A DNA stretch of 64,000 nucleotides, from positions 1,172,501-1,236,500 of the forward strand of contig NZ_UFSM01000001.1 in the NCBI RefSeq assembly GCF_900445235.1. Reading direction: 5' to 3'. This stretch comes from Aminobacter aminovorans. GTDB taxonomy: Bacteria; Pseudomonadota; Alphaproteobacteria; Rhizobiales; Rhizobiaceae. The notes below the pieces were generated by a model. That model was not told where the DNA came from. It ran no database searches and saw nothing but the letters and a program-made list of their open reading frames with translations. The first letter of the stretch is position 1. Each line of letters opens with the position of its first letter. The position numbers and the translations under genes are program-made. Shown one piece after another: positions 37,441-44,423 of the stretch.

Positions 37441-37568
37441 GGCGGCGAGCGGTAGCCGACAGTCAGACGTTGCGCAAGAAGCCAAGCGCCTTTATGCCAA
37501 AAGGCTGACAAGGCAGGGCGGACGGGTTGTCGGAACCGATCATAGAGCCGGAAACCGAAAGGCTGGAC

Positions 37569-38279
37569 ATGGCAGCAGCGCGACGCGGGATATTCTCGCG
37601 CGGTAGCCTGCGCCGCTGGGTGCGACTCGGCGCGCTTATTGCTGCGGTCATGATCGCGCTGCCGGTGGTGCTGACCATCCTCTACCTTCCTCCCGTCGTC
37701 CGTCCCATTTCGACGCTGATGATCAAGGACGTCGTCACACTGCAAGGCTATGACCGCCAGTGGGTACCGCTCGACGACATCGCGCCCGTCATGGCGCATT
37801 CCGTCATCATGTCGGAGGATGGGCAGTTCTGTTTCCACAAGGGCATCGACCTTGGTGAGCTCAGAGGCGTGATCAACGACGCGCTCGAAGGCGAGGCCAC
37901 CCGAGGCGCCTCGACGATTCCGATGCAGACGGTGAAGAACCTCTATCTGTGGAATGGCCGCTCTTTCCTGCGCAAAGTGGTCGAGTTGCCGCTGGCGATC
38001 TATTTCGATGCGCTGATGCCCAAAAGGCGGATCATGGAAATCTATCTCAACATCGCCGAATGGGGCCCCAACATCTACGGCGTCGAGGCGGCGTCGCAGC
38101 ATTATTTCGGCAAGCCGGCCAGCCAGCTTTCGCGTCGCCAGGCAGCGCTTCTGGCAGTCACCTTGCCCAATCCCGCGGCGCGCAATCCGGCCAAGCCGGG
38201 ACCCGGGCTCAGGCGGCTCGCATCGGTCATCGAGCGCCGCGCCACCAAGGCCGGCGCCTATGTGCAGTGCCTCAATTAG
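37569..38279 (+). CDS. mtgA: Monofunctional peptidoglycan transglycosylase
   Basis: Encodes 236 aa from the ATG at 37569, which has AAAGG eight bases upstream. A TTG at 37527 would add 14 residues. One membrane helix follows a basic start ([20 protein letters not shown], then [17 protein letters not shown]). The GT51 domain has the catalytic Glu in [20 protein letters not shown], and the later motifs [17 protein letters not shown] and [20 protein letters not shown]. It polymerises glycan strands from lipid II on the outer face of the inner membrane. It is divergent from the prenyl synthase gene. Confidence 0.93.
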   Translation: MAAARRGIFSRGSLRRWVRLGALIAAVMIALPVVLTILYLPPVVRPISTLMIKDVVTLQGYDRQWVPLDDIAPVMAHSVIMSEDGQFCFHKGIDLGELRGVINDALEGEATRGASTIPMQTVKNLYLWNGRSFLRKVVELPLAIYFDALMPKRRIMEIYLNIAEWGPNIYGVEAASQHYFGKPASQLSRRQAALLAVTLPNPAARNPAKPGPGLRRLASVIERRATKAGAYVQCLN

Positions 38280-38433
38280 GTTAGCTGTCGCAGGGCCGAA
38301 AAAAGAGTCGCTTCGGGCTGGTCAAGCCGGCTTTCGCCGTGTATAGGCTCGCCAACTTTCTCAGTTTCCGGCCCATGCGCGGCCCTTTCACGAGGGCGGA
38401 CAGGGTCATTTGACCGATTGGTGGAGTATATCC

Positions 38434-38616
38434 ATGGCTGTTCCAAAACGAAAAACCTCCCCGTCCAAGCGCGGCATGCGCCGCTCGGCCGACGCGCTGA
38501 AGGCCCCGACCTATGTCGAGGACAAGAATTCCGGCGAAATGCGCCGTCCGCACCACATCGACCTGAAGACCGGCATGTATCGCGGTCGCCAGGTTCTGAC
38601 GCCGAAGGAAAGCTAA
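38434..38616 (+). CDS. rpmF: 50S ribosomal protein L32
   Basis: Encodes 60 aa, the length of L32. The family start [20 protein letters not shown] is exact, and the rest ([20 protein letters not shown]) fits the alphaproteobacterial form, which lacks the zinc cysteines. GGTGGAG precedes the ATG at 38434. It is a single gene with a strong terminator after it. Confidence 0.97.
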   Translation: MAVPKRKTSPSKRGMRRSADALKAPTYVEDKNSGEMRRPHHIDLKTGMYRGRQVLTPKES

Positions 38617-38668
38617 GCAGCTTTCCCACGGGGAAGCCGAGCGGCTTTGCCCGAGCGAGCGAATTGGG

Positions 38669-38700
38669 AAAGGATCGGTCTCGCCGGTCCTTTCTTTTTT
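38669..38700 (+). terminator. Rho-independent terminator after rpmF
   Basis: Stem AAAGGATCGG (38669-38678) with CCGGTCCTTT (38684-38693), one T-G wobble, then CTTTTTT to 38700. It is 53 bp after the rpmF stop. Confidence 0.85.
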
Positions 38701-38787
38701 GCGTGTTCCGATGATGGCGCCGAATTTCCTTGACGCCTGGGCGTCGGGGGATTCTAGAAGGTGCCAGCGCAAAGCGGAGACCGTTCT

Positions 38788-39201
38788 ATGCTCGCGGGCA
38801 TTCCTCTTCTGATCATCCCCTTCGTCCTCTACAACGTCGGTGTGGCCGGCTTGTTCGGCAGCGGCCCCGACGGCAATCCGTGGGCAACCGAGATTCTCAC
38901 GCTGGGGATGATGTCGGGCGGCAGTTTTGCGCTTACCCTCGGCGATCTGCTGATCGTGGTGGCGCTGCTGCTTTTCTTCGTCGAGATCGTCAAGGCGACC
39001 CGCACGGGCAGCGCCTCTGTCGTCGATCACTTGCTTTCGACCTTCGTTTTCGTCGCGTTCCTGGTCGAGTTCCTGCTGGTGCGCGGCGCCACCAGTTCGG
39101 TCTTCTTCATATTGATGGTGATCGCGCTGCTCGACGTGCTGGCTGGCTTTTCGGTATCGATCCGTTCGGCCAACCGGGACGTCACGTTCGGACGCGAGTA
39201 G
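38788..39201 (+). CDS. Small four-helix membrane protein
   Basis: Encodes 137 aa with four clear hydrophobic segments: LAGIPLLIIPFVLYNVGVAG, then GDLLIVVALLLFFVEIV, LLSTFVFVAFLVEFLLV and SSVFFILMVIALLDVLAGF. The first loop contains GSGPDGNPWATEI. No known domain or catalytic motif was recognised. The start at 38788 is preferred to an upstream GTG at 38761 because the first helix then lies at the N terminus. It is monocistronic and convergent with the GlcG-like gene. Confidence 0.75.
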   Translation: MLAGIPLLIIPFVLYNVGVAGLFGSGPDGNPWATEILTLGMMSGGSFALTLGDLLIVVALLLFFVEIVKATRTGSASVVDHLLSTFVFVAFLVEFLLVRGATSSVFFILMVIALLDVLAGFSVSIRSANRDVTFGRE

Positions 39202-39235
39202 GAGCGCGCTCCCCCCGGGGAGCGCGCTTCGTAGA

Positions 39236-39664
39236 TCAGACCTTGGCGATGAAGCCGGCCGATTCGATGCCGGCCATGGCTGCCAGTTCGTCATTGTCCG
39301 ACGTGTCGCCCGAAATGCCAACCGCGCCGAGCACGTCGCCATTCTTGTTGCGGATCAGCACGCCGCCCGGCACCGGTACGATCTTGCCGCCCGATACCGC
39401 CGAAAGCCCCTGAAAGAAATGCGGGCGCTCGACCGCAGCAACGCCGAGTGCGCGCGAGCTCGAGCCGACGGCAAGCGCGCCATAGGCCTTGCCCGATGCC
39501 ACCTCGGCGCGAATGAAGGGCGATCCGTCCTGACGCTGGAAGGCCAGCAGGTGGCCGCCGGCGTCGAGCACGGCAACACCCAGCGGCTTGAACTTCTGCT
39601 CGGCGCTGAGCGCAAAGGCGGTGTCGATGATGGCGTTGGCCTTGGCCAGCGTCAGTTCGGTCAT
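39236..39664 (-). CDS. GlcG/HbpS-family (DUF336) protein
   Basis: Encodes 142 aa, a single GlcG/HbpS domain. Typical features are PLGVAVLDAGGHLLAFQRQD, GSPFIRAEVASGKAYGALAV and the C-terminal GDVLGAVGISGDTSDNDEL. Members bind haem or cobalamin or accompany glycolate and diol metabolism. The specific role here is unknown because no such pathway is nearby. The start at 39664 lies 7 bases from AGGAGG. An ATG at 39670 is too close to that box. Confidence 0.88.
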   Translation of the reverse strand: MTELTLAKANAIIDTAFALSAEQKFKPLGVAVLDAGGHLLAFQRQDGSPFIRAEVASGKAYGALAVGSSSRALGVAAVERPHFFQGLSAVSGGKIVPVPGGVLIRNKNGDVLGAVGISGDTSDNDELAAMAGIESAGFIAKV

Positions 39665-39790
39665 GGTCATTCCTCCTGATGAAATCGATGGGCGTCTAGC
39701 AAACACGCTCCTGACGCCGGGCAAAACCCTGCATCCGGTTGAAACTGCCTTACCTGAATGGGTGGGAGACGGGGTGGGCTGTCCAGCAAC

Positions 39791-39913
39791 CCTGGGTACT
39801 GAAGCTTCGCTTCACCCCAGGATTGGAGAGGTCCTCAGGCCCTTCGCTTTGGCTCAGGGCGTTCGCACCCTTTGAAACGTCCATCGGACGTTTCGATCCG
39901 CCCAAGGGGCGGA
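39791..39913. repeat. Cluster of three hairpins between the GlcG-like gene and phaR
   Basis: Three stem-loops follow one another: 39791-39821 (CCTGGG...CCCAGG around GAAGC-TTC-GCTTC), 39874-39894 (GAAACGTCC-ATC-GGACGTTTC) and 39897-39913 (TCCGCCC-AAG-GGGCGGA). The last two lie just after the phaR stop on the minus strand and may end its transcript, although no T tract follows. Confidence 0.55.
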
Positions 39914-39921
39914 CCGGGTGC

Positions 39922-40527
39922 TCACCCCATGGAATCGATCTTGCGCTGCATTGCGGCGAGCTGGTCCTTGAGCTCCTTGAGCTCGTCCGGCTTCTCGGGC
40001 GCTTCTTTCTTCGCGGGCTCGGCAGGCGCTGCTGCGCCGGTACCAGGCATCGGAAACGGGGTGAACATGCGCATCGCGTTCTGGAACAACTCCATGTTGC
40101 GGCGCGTCTGTTCTTCCAGCGCCTTTATTGGTGCTGTGCCCTTCATCATATCGATCGGCGCCTTGCCGAAGGTCGCCTTCATCTGCTCGCGGAAGCGCTC
40201 ATGTTCCTTCGAGAAGGCGAGCATCGACTGTTCGAGGAAACTTGGCACGACCATCTGCATCTGGTCGCCATAATAGGAGATCAGTTGCCTGAGGAACGGG
40301 ATCGGCAGCATGTTCTGGCCGTCCTTGTTCTCCAGTTCGAAGATGATCTGGGTCAAAACAGGGTGAGTAATGTCCTCGCCGGTCTTGGCGTCCTGCACGG
40401 TAAACTCCTCGCCCTTCTTGACCATTTCGGCCAGGTCCTCGAGCGTGACGTAAGTACTCGTGCCGGTGTTGTAGAGCCGGCGGTTGGCGTATTTCTTGAT
40501 TACAATTGGCGTGTCTTTTGCGGCCAT
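39922..40527 (-). CDS. phaR: Polyhydroxyalkanoate synthesis repressor PhaR
   Basis: Encodes 201 aa. The N-terminal DNA-binding domain has the family hallmark VIKKYANRRLYNTGTSTYVT (residues 9-28), followed by the PHB-accumulation regulatory domain (PVLTQIIFELENKDGQNMLP and YYGDQMQMVVPSFLEQSM). The tail is Ala/Pro/Lys/Glu rich with a coiled-coil-like end. PhaR binds DNA and polymer granules and is released as polymer builds up. GGGGAGGA precedes the ATG at 40527. It is divergent from phaA, with TGC-rich palindromes between them. Confidence 0.95.
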   Translation of the reverse strand: MAAKDTPIVIKKYANRRLYNTGTSTYVTLEDLAEMVKKGEEFTVQDAKTGEDITHPVLTQIIFELENKDGQNMLPIPFLRQLISYYGDQMQMVVPSFLEQSMLAFSKEHERFREQMKATFGKAPIDMMKGTAPIKALEEQTRRNMELFQNAMRMFTPFPMPGTGAAAPAEPAKKEAPEKPDELKELKDQLAAMQRKIDSMG

Positions 40528-40668
40528 CAGCATCCTCCCCCGGAAGACCGGAATGCCATGTAAGCAGCCGGTAACATTTCGCCAGCCACGAGGATAAGCG
40601 CAAAGCAATCGCAAATCCAAGTGGTTTGTGCACTGCAAGAAGGCAAGGCCGCTGAACGCCGGCAAAAA

Positions 40669-40706
40669 AAATGCTGCGCAGCATTTGCTGCAGTGCGGCC
40701 GCAGCA
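40669..40706. promoter_or_regulatory. TGC-rich palindromes between phaR and phaA (candidate PhaR site)
   Basis: AAATGCTGCGCAGCATTT at 40669-40686 is a perfect 18-bp palindrome. Directly after it TGCTGC and GCAGCA form an inverted pair with nine bases between (to about 40706). PhaR proteins in related bacteria bind CTGC/GCAG-type repeats, so this is the likely operator for phaR and phaA. Confidence 0.6.
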
Positions 40707-40823
40707 TCGGCAATCCGGTGATTTTCCGGTTTGACTCGGGTCATGGAACGGGCAAGAAAAGTCATGAGCGCCAATGTCCTCGACGCGCAACAACCATTCG
40801 TCAAACGAAGTCTGGAGAGAAAC

Positions 40824-42008
40824 ATGTCCGCCTCGTCCTCCATCGTCGTCGCCAGCGCTGCCCGAACGCCGGTCGGCTCGTTCAACGGTGCCTTCGCCAA
40901 CACGCCGGCGCATGAACTCGGCGCTGTCGCGGTCCGCGAGGCGCTGGCACGCTCCGGCGTCGACCCCAGGGAAGTCGACGAAGTTATCCTCGGCCAGATC
41001 CTTGCCGCCGGCGCCGGCCAGAACCCGGCCCGCCAGGCAGCCATGGCAGCGGGCGTGCCGCAGGAGGCTACCGCCTGGGGCCTCAACCAGCTGTGCGGAT
41101 CGGGCCTGCGCACCATTGCCATCGGCATGCAGCAGATCGCTGCGGGCGACGCCAAGATCATCGTCGCCGGCGGTCAGGAATCGATGTCGATGGCGCCGCA
41201 CTGCCAGCACCTGCGCGGCGGCGTGAAGATGGGCGACTTCAAGATGATCGACACGATGATCAAGGACGGCCTGACCGACGCCTTCTACGGCTACCACATG
41301 GGCAACACCGCCGAGAATGTCGCGCGCCAGTGGCAGCTCACCCGCGACGAGCAGGACCAGTTCGCGGTTGCCTCACAGAACAAGGCAGAGGCCGCGCAGA
41401 AGGCCGGCCGTTTCGCCGACGAGATCGTGCCGGTCACCATCAAGGGCAAGAAGGGTGACACCATCGTCGACCAGGATGAATACATCCGCCATGGCGCGAC
41501 CCTCGATTCACTCGCCAAGTTGCGGCCTGCCTTCGACAAGGAAGGCTCCGTTACCGCCGGCAACGCCTCGGGCATCAATGACGGTGCGGCCGCTGTCGTG
41601 CTGATGACGGAAGCCGAGGCCGTGCGCCGCGGTCTCACCCCGCTGGTCCGCATCGTCTCCTGGGCGACCGCCGGCGTCGATCCGCAGATCATGGGCACCG
41701 GCCCGATCCCGGCTTCGCGCAAGGCGCTCGAGAAGGCCGGCTGGACGGTGAACGACCTCGACCTCGTCGAAGCCAACGAGGCCTTCGCCGCGCAGGCCTG
41801 TGCGGTCAACAAGGACATGGGCTGGGATCCCTCGATCGTCAACGTCAATGGCGGGGCGATTGCCATCGGTCATCCGGTCGGCGCGTCGGGCGCCCGCGTC
41901 TTCAACACCCTGGTCTACGAGATGCGGCGACGCAGTGCGAAAAAGGGTCTCGCGACCCTGTGCATCGGCGGCGGCATGGGCGTCGCGATGTGTGTCGAGG
42001 CGATGTAA
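40824..42008 (+). CDS. phaA: Acetyl-CoA acetyltransferase (beta-ketothiolase)
   Basis: Encodes 394 aa, standard for biosynthetic thiolase. The active-site Cys is in [14 protein letters not shown] (about residue 92), the His in [16 protein letters not shown] (about 351) and the second Cys in [14 protein letters not shown] (about 381). It condenses two acetyl-CoA to acetoacetyl-CoA, the first step of polyhydroxybutyrate synthesis. The start at 40824 follows GGAGAG. An upstream in-frame ATG at 40764 lacks such a site. phaB lies downstream after a terminator and a repeat element. Confidence 0.95.
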   Translation: MSASSSIVVASAARTPVGSFNGAFANTPAHELGAVAVREALARSGVDPREVDEVILGQILAAGAGQNPARQAAMAAGVPQEATAWGLNQLCGSGLRTIAIGMQQIAAGDAKIIVAGGQESMSMAPHCQHLRGGVKMGDFKMIDTMIKDGLTDAFYGYHMGNTAENVARQWQLTRDEQDQFAVASQNKAEAAQKAGRFADEIVPVTIKGKKGDTIVDQDEYIRHGATLDSLAKLRPAFDKEGSVTAGNASGINDGAAAVVLMTEAEAVRRGLTPLVRIVSWATAGVDPQIMGTGPIPASRKALEKAGWTVNDLDLVEANEAFAAQACAVNKDMGWDPSIVNVNGGAIAIGHPVGASGARVFNTLVYEMRRRSAKKGLATLCIGGGMGVAMCVEAM

Positions 42009-42017
42009 ATCGAAAAC

Positions 42018-42048
42018 AAAAAGGGCGGCCAAATGTGCCGCCCTTTTT
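42018..42048 (+). terminator. Rho-independent terminator after phaA
   Basis: AAAAAGGGCGGC (42018-42029) pairs perfectly with GCCGCCCTTTTT (42037-42048), loop of seven bases, T tract included. It sits 9 bp after the phaA stop and separates phaA from phaB. Confidence 0.92.
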
Positions 42049-42055
42049 GTCTCTA

Positions 42056-42110
42056 GCGCATGGCCCCGAAAATCGGGGTCGATTTTCGGAAAGGATCATG
42101 CGCCAATTCA
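42056..42110. repeat. Palindromic intergenic repeat, copy 2
   Basis: Outer arms GCGCATG (42056-42062) and CATGCGC (42097-42103) enclose an inner pair CCGAAAATCG/CGATTTTCGG. It aligns over about 50 bases, ending CCAATTC, with copy 1 at 5369-5420. It lies between the phaA terminator and phaB. Confidence 0.75.
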
Positions 42111-42195
42111 AAATGTTACAGCGTCCTTCGCGGACGCGGCGCTGTAAAAGCCTGTCGCAAGGGCAATCCATCAAGCAGCAGAAAAGGGGAAACGC

Positions 42196-42918
42196 ATGAG
42201 CAAGGTTGCACTGGTTACCGGAGGATCGCGCGGCATCGGTGCTGCTATTTCGATCGCGCTGAAGGAGGCGGGCTACTCGGTTGCGGCCAATTATGCCGGC
42301 AACGACGAAGCTGCGCAGAAGTTCAAGGCCGAAACGGGTATCCCGGTATACAAATGGTCGGTTGCCGACTATGACGCCTGCGAGGCCGGCATCAAGCAGG
42401 TCGAGGCAGACCTCGGCCCCGTCTCGGTGCTGGTCAACAATGCCGGCATCACGCGCGACTCGATGTTCCACAAGATGACGCGTGAGCAGTGGAAGGAAGT
42501 CATCGACACCAATCTGAACGGTGCCTTCAACATGACCCATCCGCTGTGGAGCGGCATGCGCGACCGCAAGTTCGGCCGCATCGTCACCATCTCCTCGATC
42601 AACGGCCAGAAGGGTCAGGCCGGCCAGGCCAACTACTCGGCCTCCAAGGCCGGCGACATCGGCTTCACCAAGGCACTGGCCCAGGAAGGTGCGCGCGCCG
42701 GCATCACCGTCAACGTCATCTGCCCGGGCTATATCGCCACCGAAATGGTGATGGCCGTGCCGGAGAAGGTGCGTGAATCGATCATCGCCCAGATCCCGGT
42801 TGGCCGTCTCGGCGAACCCGAGGAGATTGCGCGCTGCGTGGTTTTCCTGGCGTCGGAACAGTCGGGCTTCATCACCGGCGCGACACTGACCGCCAACGGC
42901 GGACAGTACTTCGTCTGA
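42196..42918 (+). CDS. phaB: Acetoacetyl-CoA reductase
   Basis: Encodes 240 aa, a short-chain dehydrogenase. The cofactor motif is VTGGSRGIGAAIS (residues 7-19), NNAGITRDSMFHKM follows, and the catalytic Ser/Tyr/Lys lie in ISSINGQKGQAGQANYSASK. The PhaB-specific end FITGATLTANGGQYFV is present. It reduces acetoacetyl-CoA to (R)-3-hydroxybutyryl-CoA with NADPH for polymer synthesis. The ATG at 42196 has GGGGAAA upstream. A terminator and a repeat element separate it from phaA, so it may have its own promoter. No polymer synthase gene (phaC) is in the window. Confidence 0.95.
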   Translation: MSKVALVTGGSRGIGAAISIALKEAGYSVAANYAGNDEAAQKFKAETGIPVYKWSVADYDACEAGIKQVEADLGPVSVLVNNAGITRDSMFHKMTREQWKEVIDTNLNGAFNMTHPLWSGMRDRKFGRIVTISSINGQKGQAGQANYSASKAGDIGFTKALAQEGARAGITVNVICPGYIATEMVMAVPEKVRESIIAQIPVGRLGEPEEIARCVVFLASEQSGFITGATLTANGGQYFV

Positions 42919-42944
42919 TCGGCAGGCTCGCTGGTTCGAAAAAG

Positions 42945-42971
42945 AAAACGGCGCCGCAAGGCGCCGTTTTT
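42945..42971. terminator. Bidirectional terminator between phaB and aqpZ
   Basis: AAAACGGCGCC (42945-42955) and GGCGCCGTTTT (42960-42970) form an 11-bp stem with a GCAA-type loop, flanked by A and T runs. It serves phaB and the convergent aqpZ. Confidence 0.92.
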
Positions 42972-42990
42972 GCGTTCGGCTGATGCCGTT

Positions 42991-43680
42991 TCAGTCCTTT
43001 TCGAACATCGCCTTGTGGACGATGCCGGCGATTGCCGCGCCGACGATCGGGGCAACCCAGAACAGCCAGAGCTGCTGCAGGGCGACGCCGCCGACAAACA
43101 GCGCCGGTCCGGTCGAGCGGGCCGGGTTGACTGACGTGTTTGTCACCGGGATCGAGATCAGGTGGATCAGCGTCAGCGCCAGGCCGATGGCGATCGGTGC
43201 GAAGCCGGCCGGCACACGTCCATGGGTCGAGCCCAGGATGATCATCAGGAACATGAAGGTCAAAACGACCTCGATGATCAATGCCGAGGTCAGGCCATAT
43301 TTGCCTGGTGAAGCGTCGCCATAGCCGTTGGTGGCAAACCCGCCGATGCCGGCGAAGTCGGCCTTGCCGCTGACGATAAGGTAGAGCACCGTCGAGGCGA
43401 CGATCGCGCCGACCACCTGGGCGATGACATAGGGCACCAGATTCTTGGCGTCGAAGCGTCCGGCCATCATCAGGCCGACCGAGACCGCGGGGTTGAAGTG
43501 GCCGCCTGATATGCCTCCGACGGCATAGGCCATTGTCAGCACCGTCAATCCGAATGCCAGTGCAACGCCGGCAAAGCCGATGCCGAGTTCAGGAAACGCC
43601 GCTGCAAGCACCGCACTGCCGCAACCGCCAAAGACGAGCCAGAATGTGCCGAGAAACTCGGCGAATAGACGTTTGGACAT
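42991..43680 (-). CDS. aqpZ: Aquaporin Z
   Basis: Encodes 229 aa with six membrane helices and the two half-helix motifs [10 protein letters not shown] (about residues 58-67) and [10 protein letters not shown] (about 180-189). These, the Arg after the second NPA motif and the His in helix five fit a water-selective channel. The start at 43680 ([12 protein letters not shown]) is the family N terminus. It is a single gene, convergent with phaB. Confidence 0.95.
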   Translation of the reverse strand: MSKRLFAEFLGTFWLVFGGCGSAVLAAAFPELGIGFAGVALAFGLTVLTMAYAVGGISGGHFNPAVSVGLMMAGRFDAKNLVPYVIAQVVGAIVASTVLYLIVSGKADFAGIGGFATNGYGDASPGKYGLTSALIIEVVLTFMFLMIILGSTHGRVPAGFAPIAIGLALTLIHLISIPVTNTSVNPARSTGPALFVGGVALQQLWLFWVAPIVGAAIAGIVHKAMFEKD

Positions 43681-43970
43681 GATCTTCCCTCCAGATGTCG
43701 TGCGTCTGCGTGGTGCGCCGCATTTTCCGGAGGCCCCGCCTGGGCAACCCCCGCCGCGCAGACTCAACATTCGGGATGGAGACACGGCTCGGCGCCGCGC
43801 ACAACGGGTGCAGTTCCCTTAACGTGATGCAATCACAGATATTTTTGCTCGGATCGGTATGTGCCGCTATGGCACGCAAAGGTTAATAGGCCCGACAGGC
43901 TACTGTGGACAAGCCTGTGACTCGCCGGTGGATAATCGGTGGAGGACTGGGCCGAGACACAACATCTAGT

Positions 43971-44043
43971 GGTGAACAAATCAGGAAACTTGTCCTATCA
44001 GTGATTCGTCGCCTGTTCGTTCCGCATTTGGTTCAAATCTTAA
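43971..44043 (+). repeat. Direct repeat block, copy 1
   Basis: Begins GGTGAACAAA, then 17 unrelated bases, then TCAGTGATTCGTCGC, a TTCGTTCC word and CTTAA at the end. Copy 2 lies exactly 272 bp downstream with the same internal spacing. The GTTC words here are 8 bases apart, so this copy does not make a standard LexA box. Confidence 0.7.
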
Positions 44044-44242
44044 CAAGGTGCCGGCCGCTGACGGTTCCCGCGTTAACCCGGTGACAGGAAACATCAACAA
44101 AATCATTATTTTGCGTCGAGGCTGCAGGGCAGTTCCCGCACTTGGCCGGCAAAGGTTAACGTTGGAGCCTGAAAGCATGAAACGGGCCACTTTAGCGAAT
44201 CTGCATGTGGTGCGGCTTGCCAGCTCAAAATCTATATGTTGG

Positions 44243-44315
44243 GGTGAACAAAACCTGAATCTGCCGGAGTCAGTGATTCGTCGCTGATTCGTTCCAGACT
44301 CGTTCCAACTCTTAA
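44243..44315 (+). repeat. Direct repeat block, copy 2
   Basis: Begins GGTGAACAAA, 17 bases, TCAGTGATTCGTCGC, GATTCGTTCC and ends CTTAA, matching the block at 43971-44043 in order and spacing. It is nearer the helicase gene and contains the LexA-like box. Confidence 0.7.
44291..44305. promoter_or_regulatory. Candidate LexA box
   Basis: GTTC, seven bases, GTTC. This is exactly the alphaproteobacterial LexA consensus GTTC-N7-GTTC. It lies 119 bp before the helicase start codon. By chance about one or two such matches are expected per 64 kb over both strands, so position rather than the match itself gives it weight. Confidence 0.45.
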
Positions 44316-44423
44316 ATCTGGAACATTCTGCTTTCGCTTCGGCCTACAAATCCCTATGTGTCCAGTCGTCGCGACAGGCGGCGCAACGCCGGGTGGACCC
44401 GGCGCCGAGGGCGGTTCCGTAGA

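Larger units (their letters stand above)
43681..44423. other. Long intergenic region between aqpZ and the helicase gene
   Basis: This gap of 743 bp contains no convincing gene and is less GC-rich than its surroundings. It carries two copies of a block about 73 bp long, 272 bp apart, a LexA-like box in the second copy, and DnaA-box-like words GTGGATAA (43928) and TGTGGACAA (43904). It serves as promoter for both flanking genes. Confidence 0.6.

Noticed and set aside
43998..44043. LexA box in the first repeat copy
   Set aside because: The two GTTC words are separated by eight bases, not seven, so it does not fit the consensus.
43681..44423. Replication origin
   Set aside because: It has two DnaA-box-like words and a gene-free AT-richer stretch, but no cluster of boxes and none of the genes usual near alphaproteobacterial origins (hemE, gidAB, parAB). 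A promoter region is the simpler reading.
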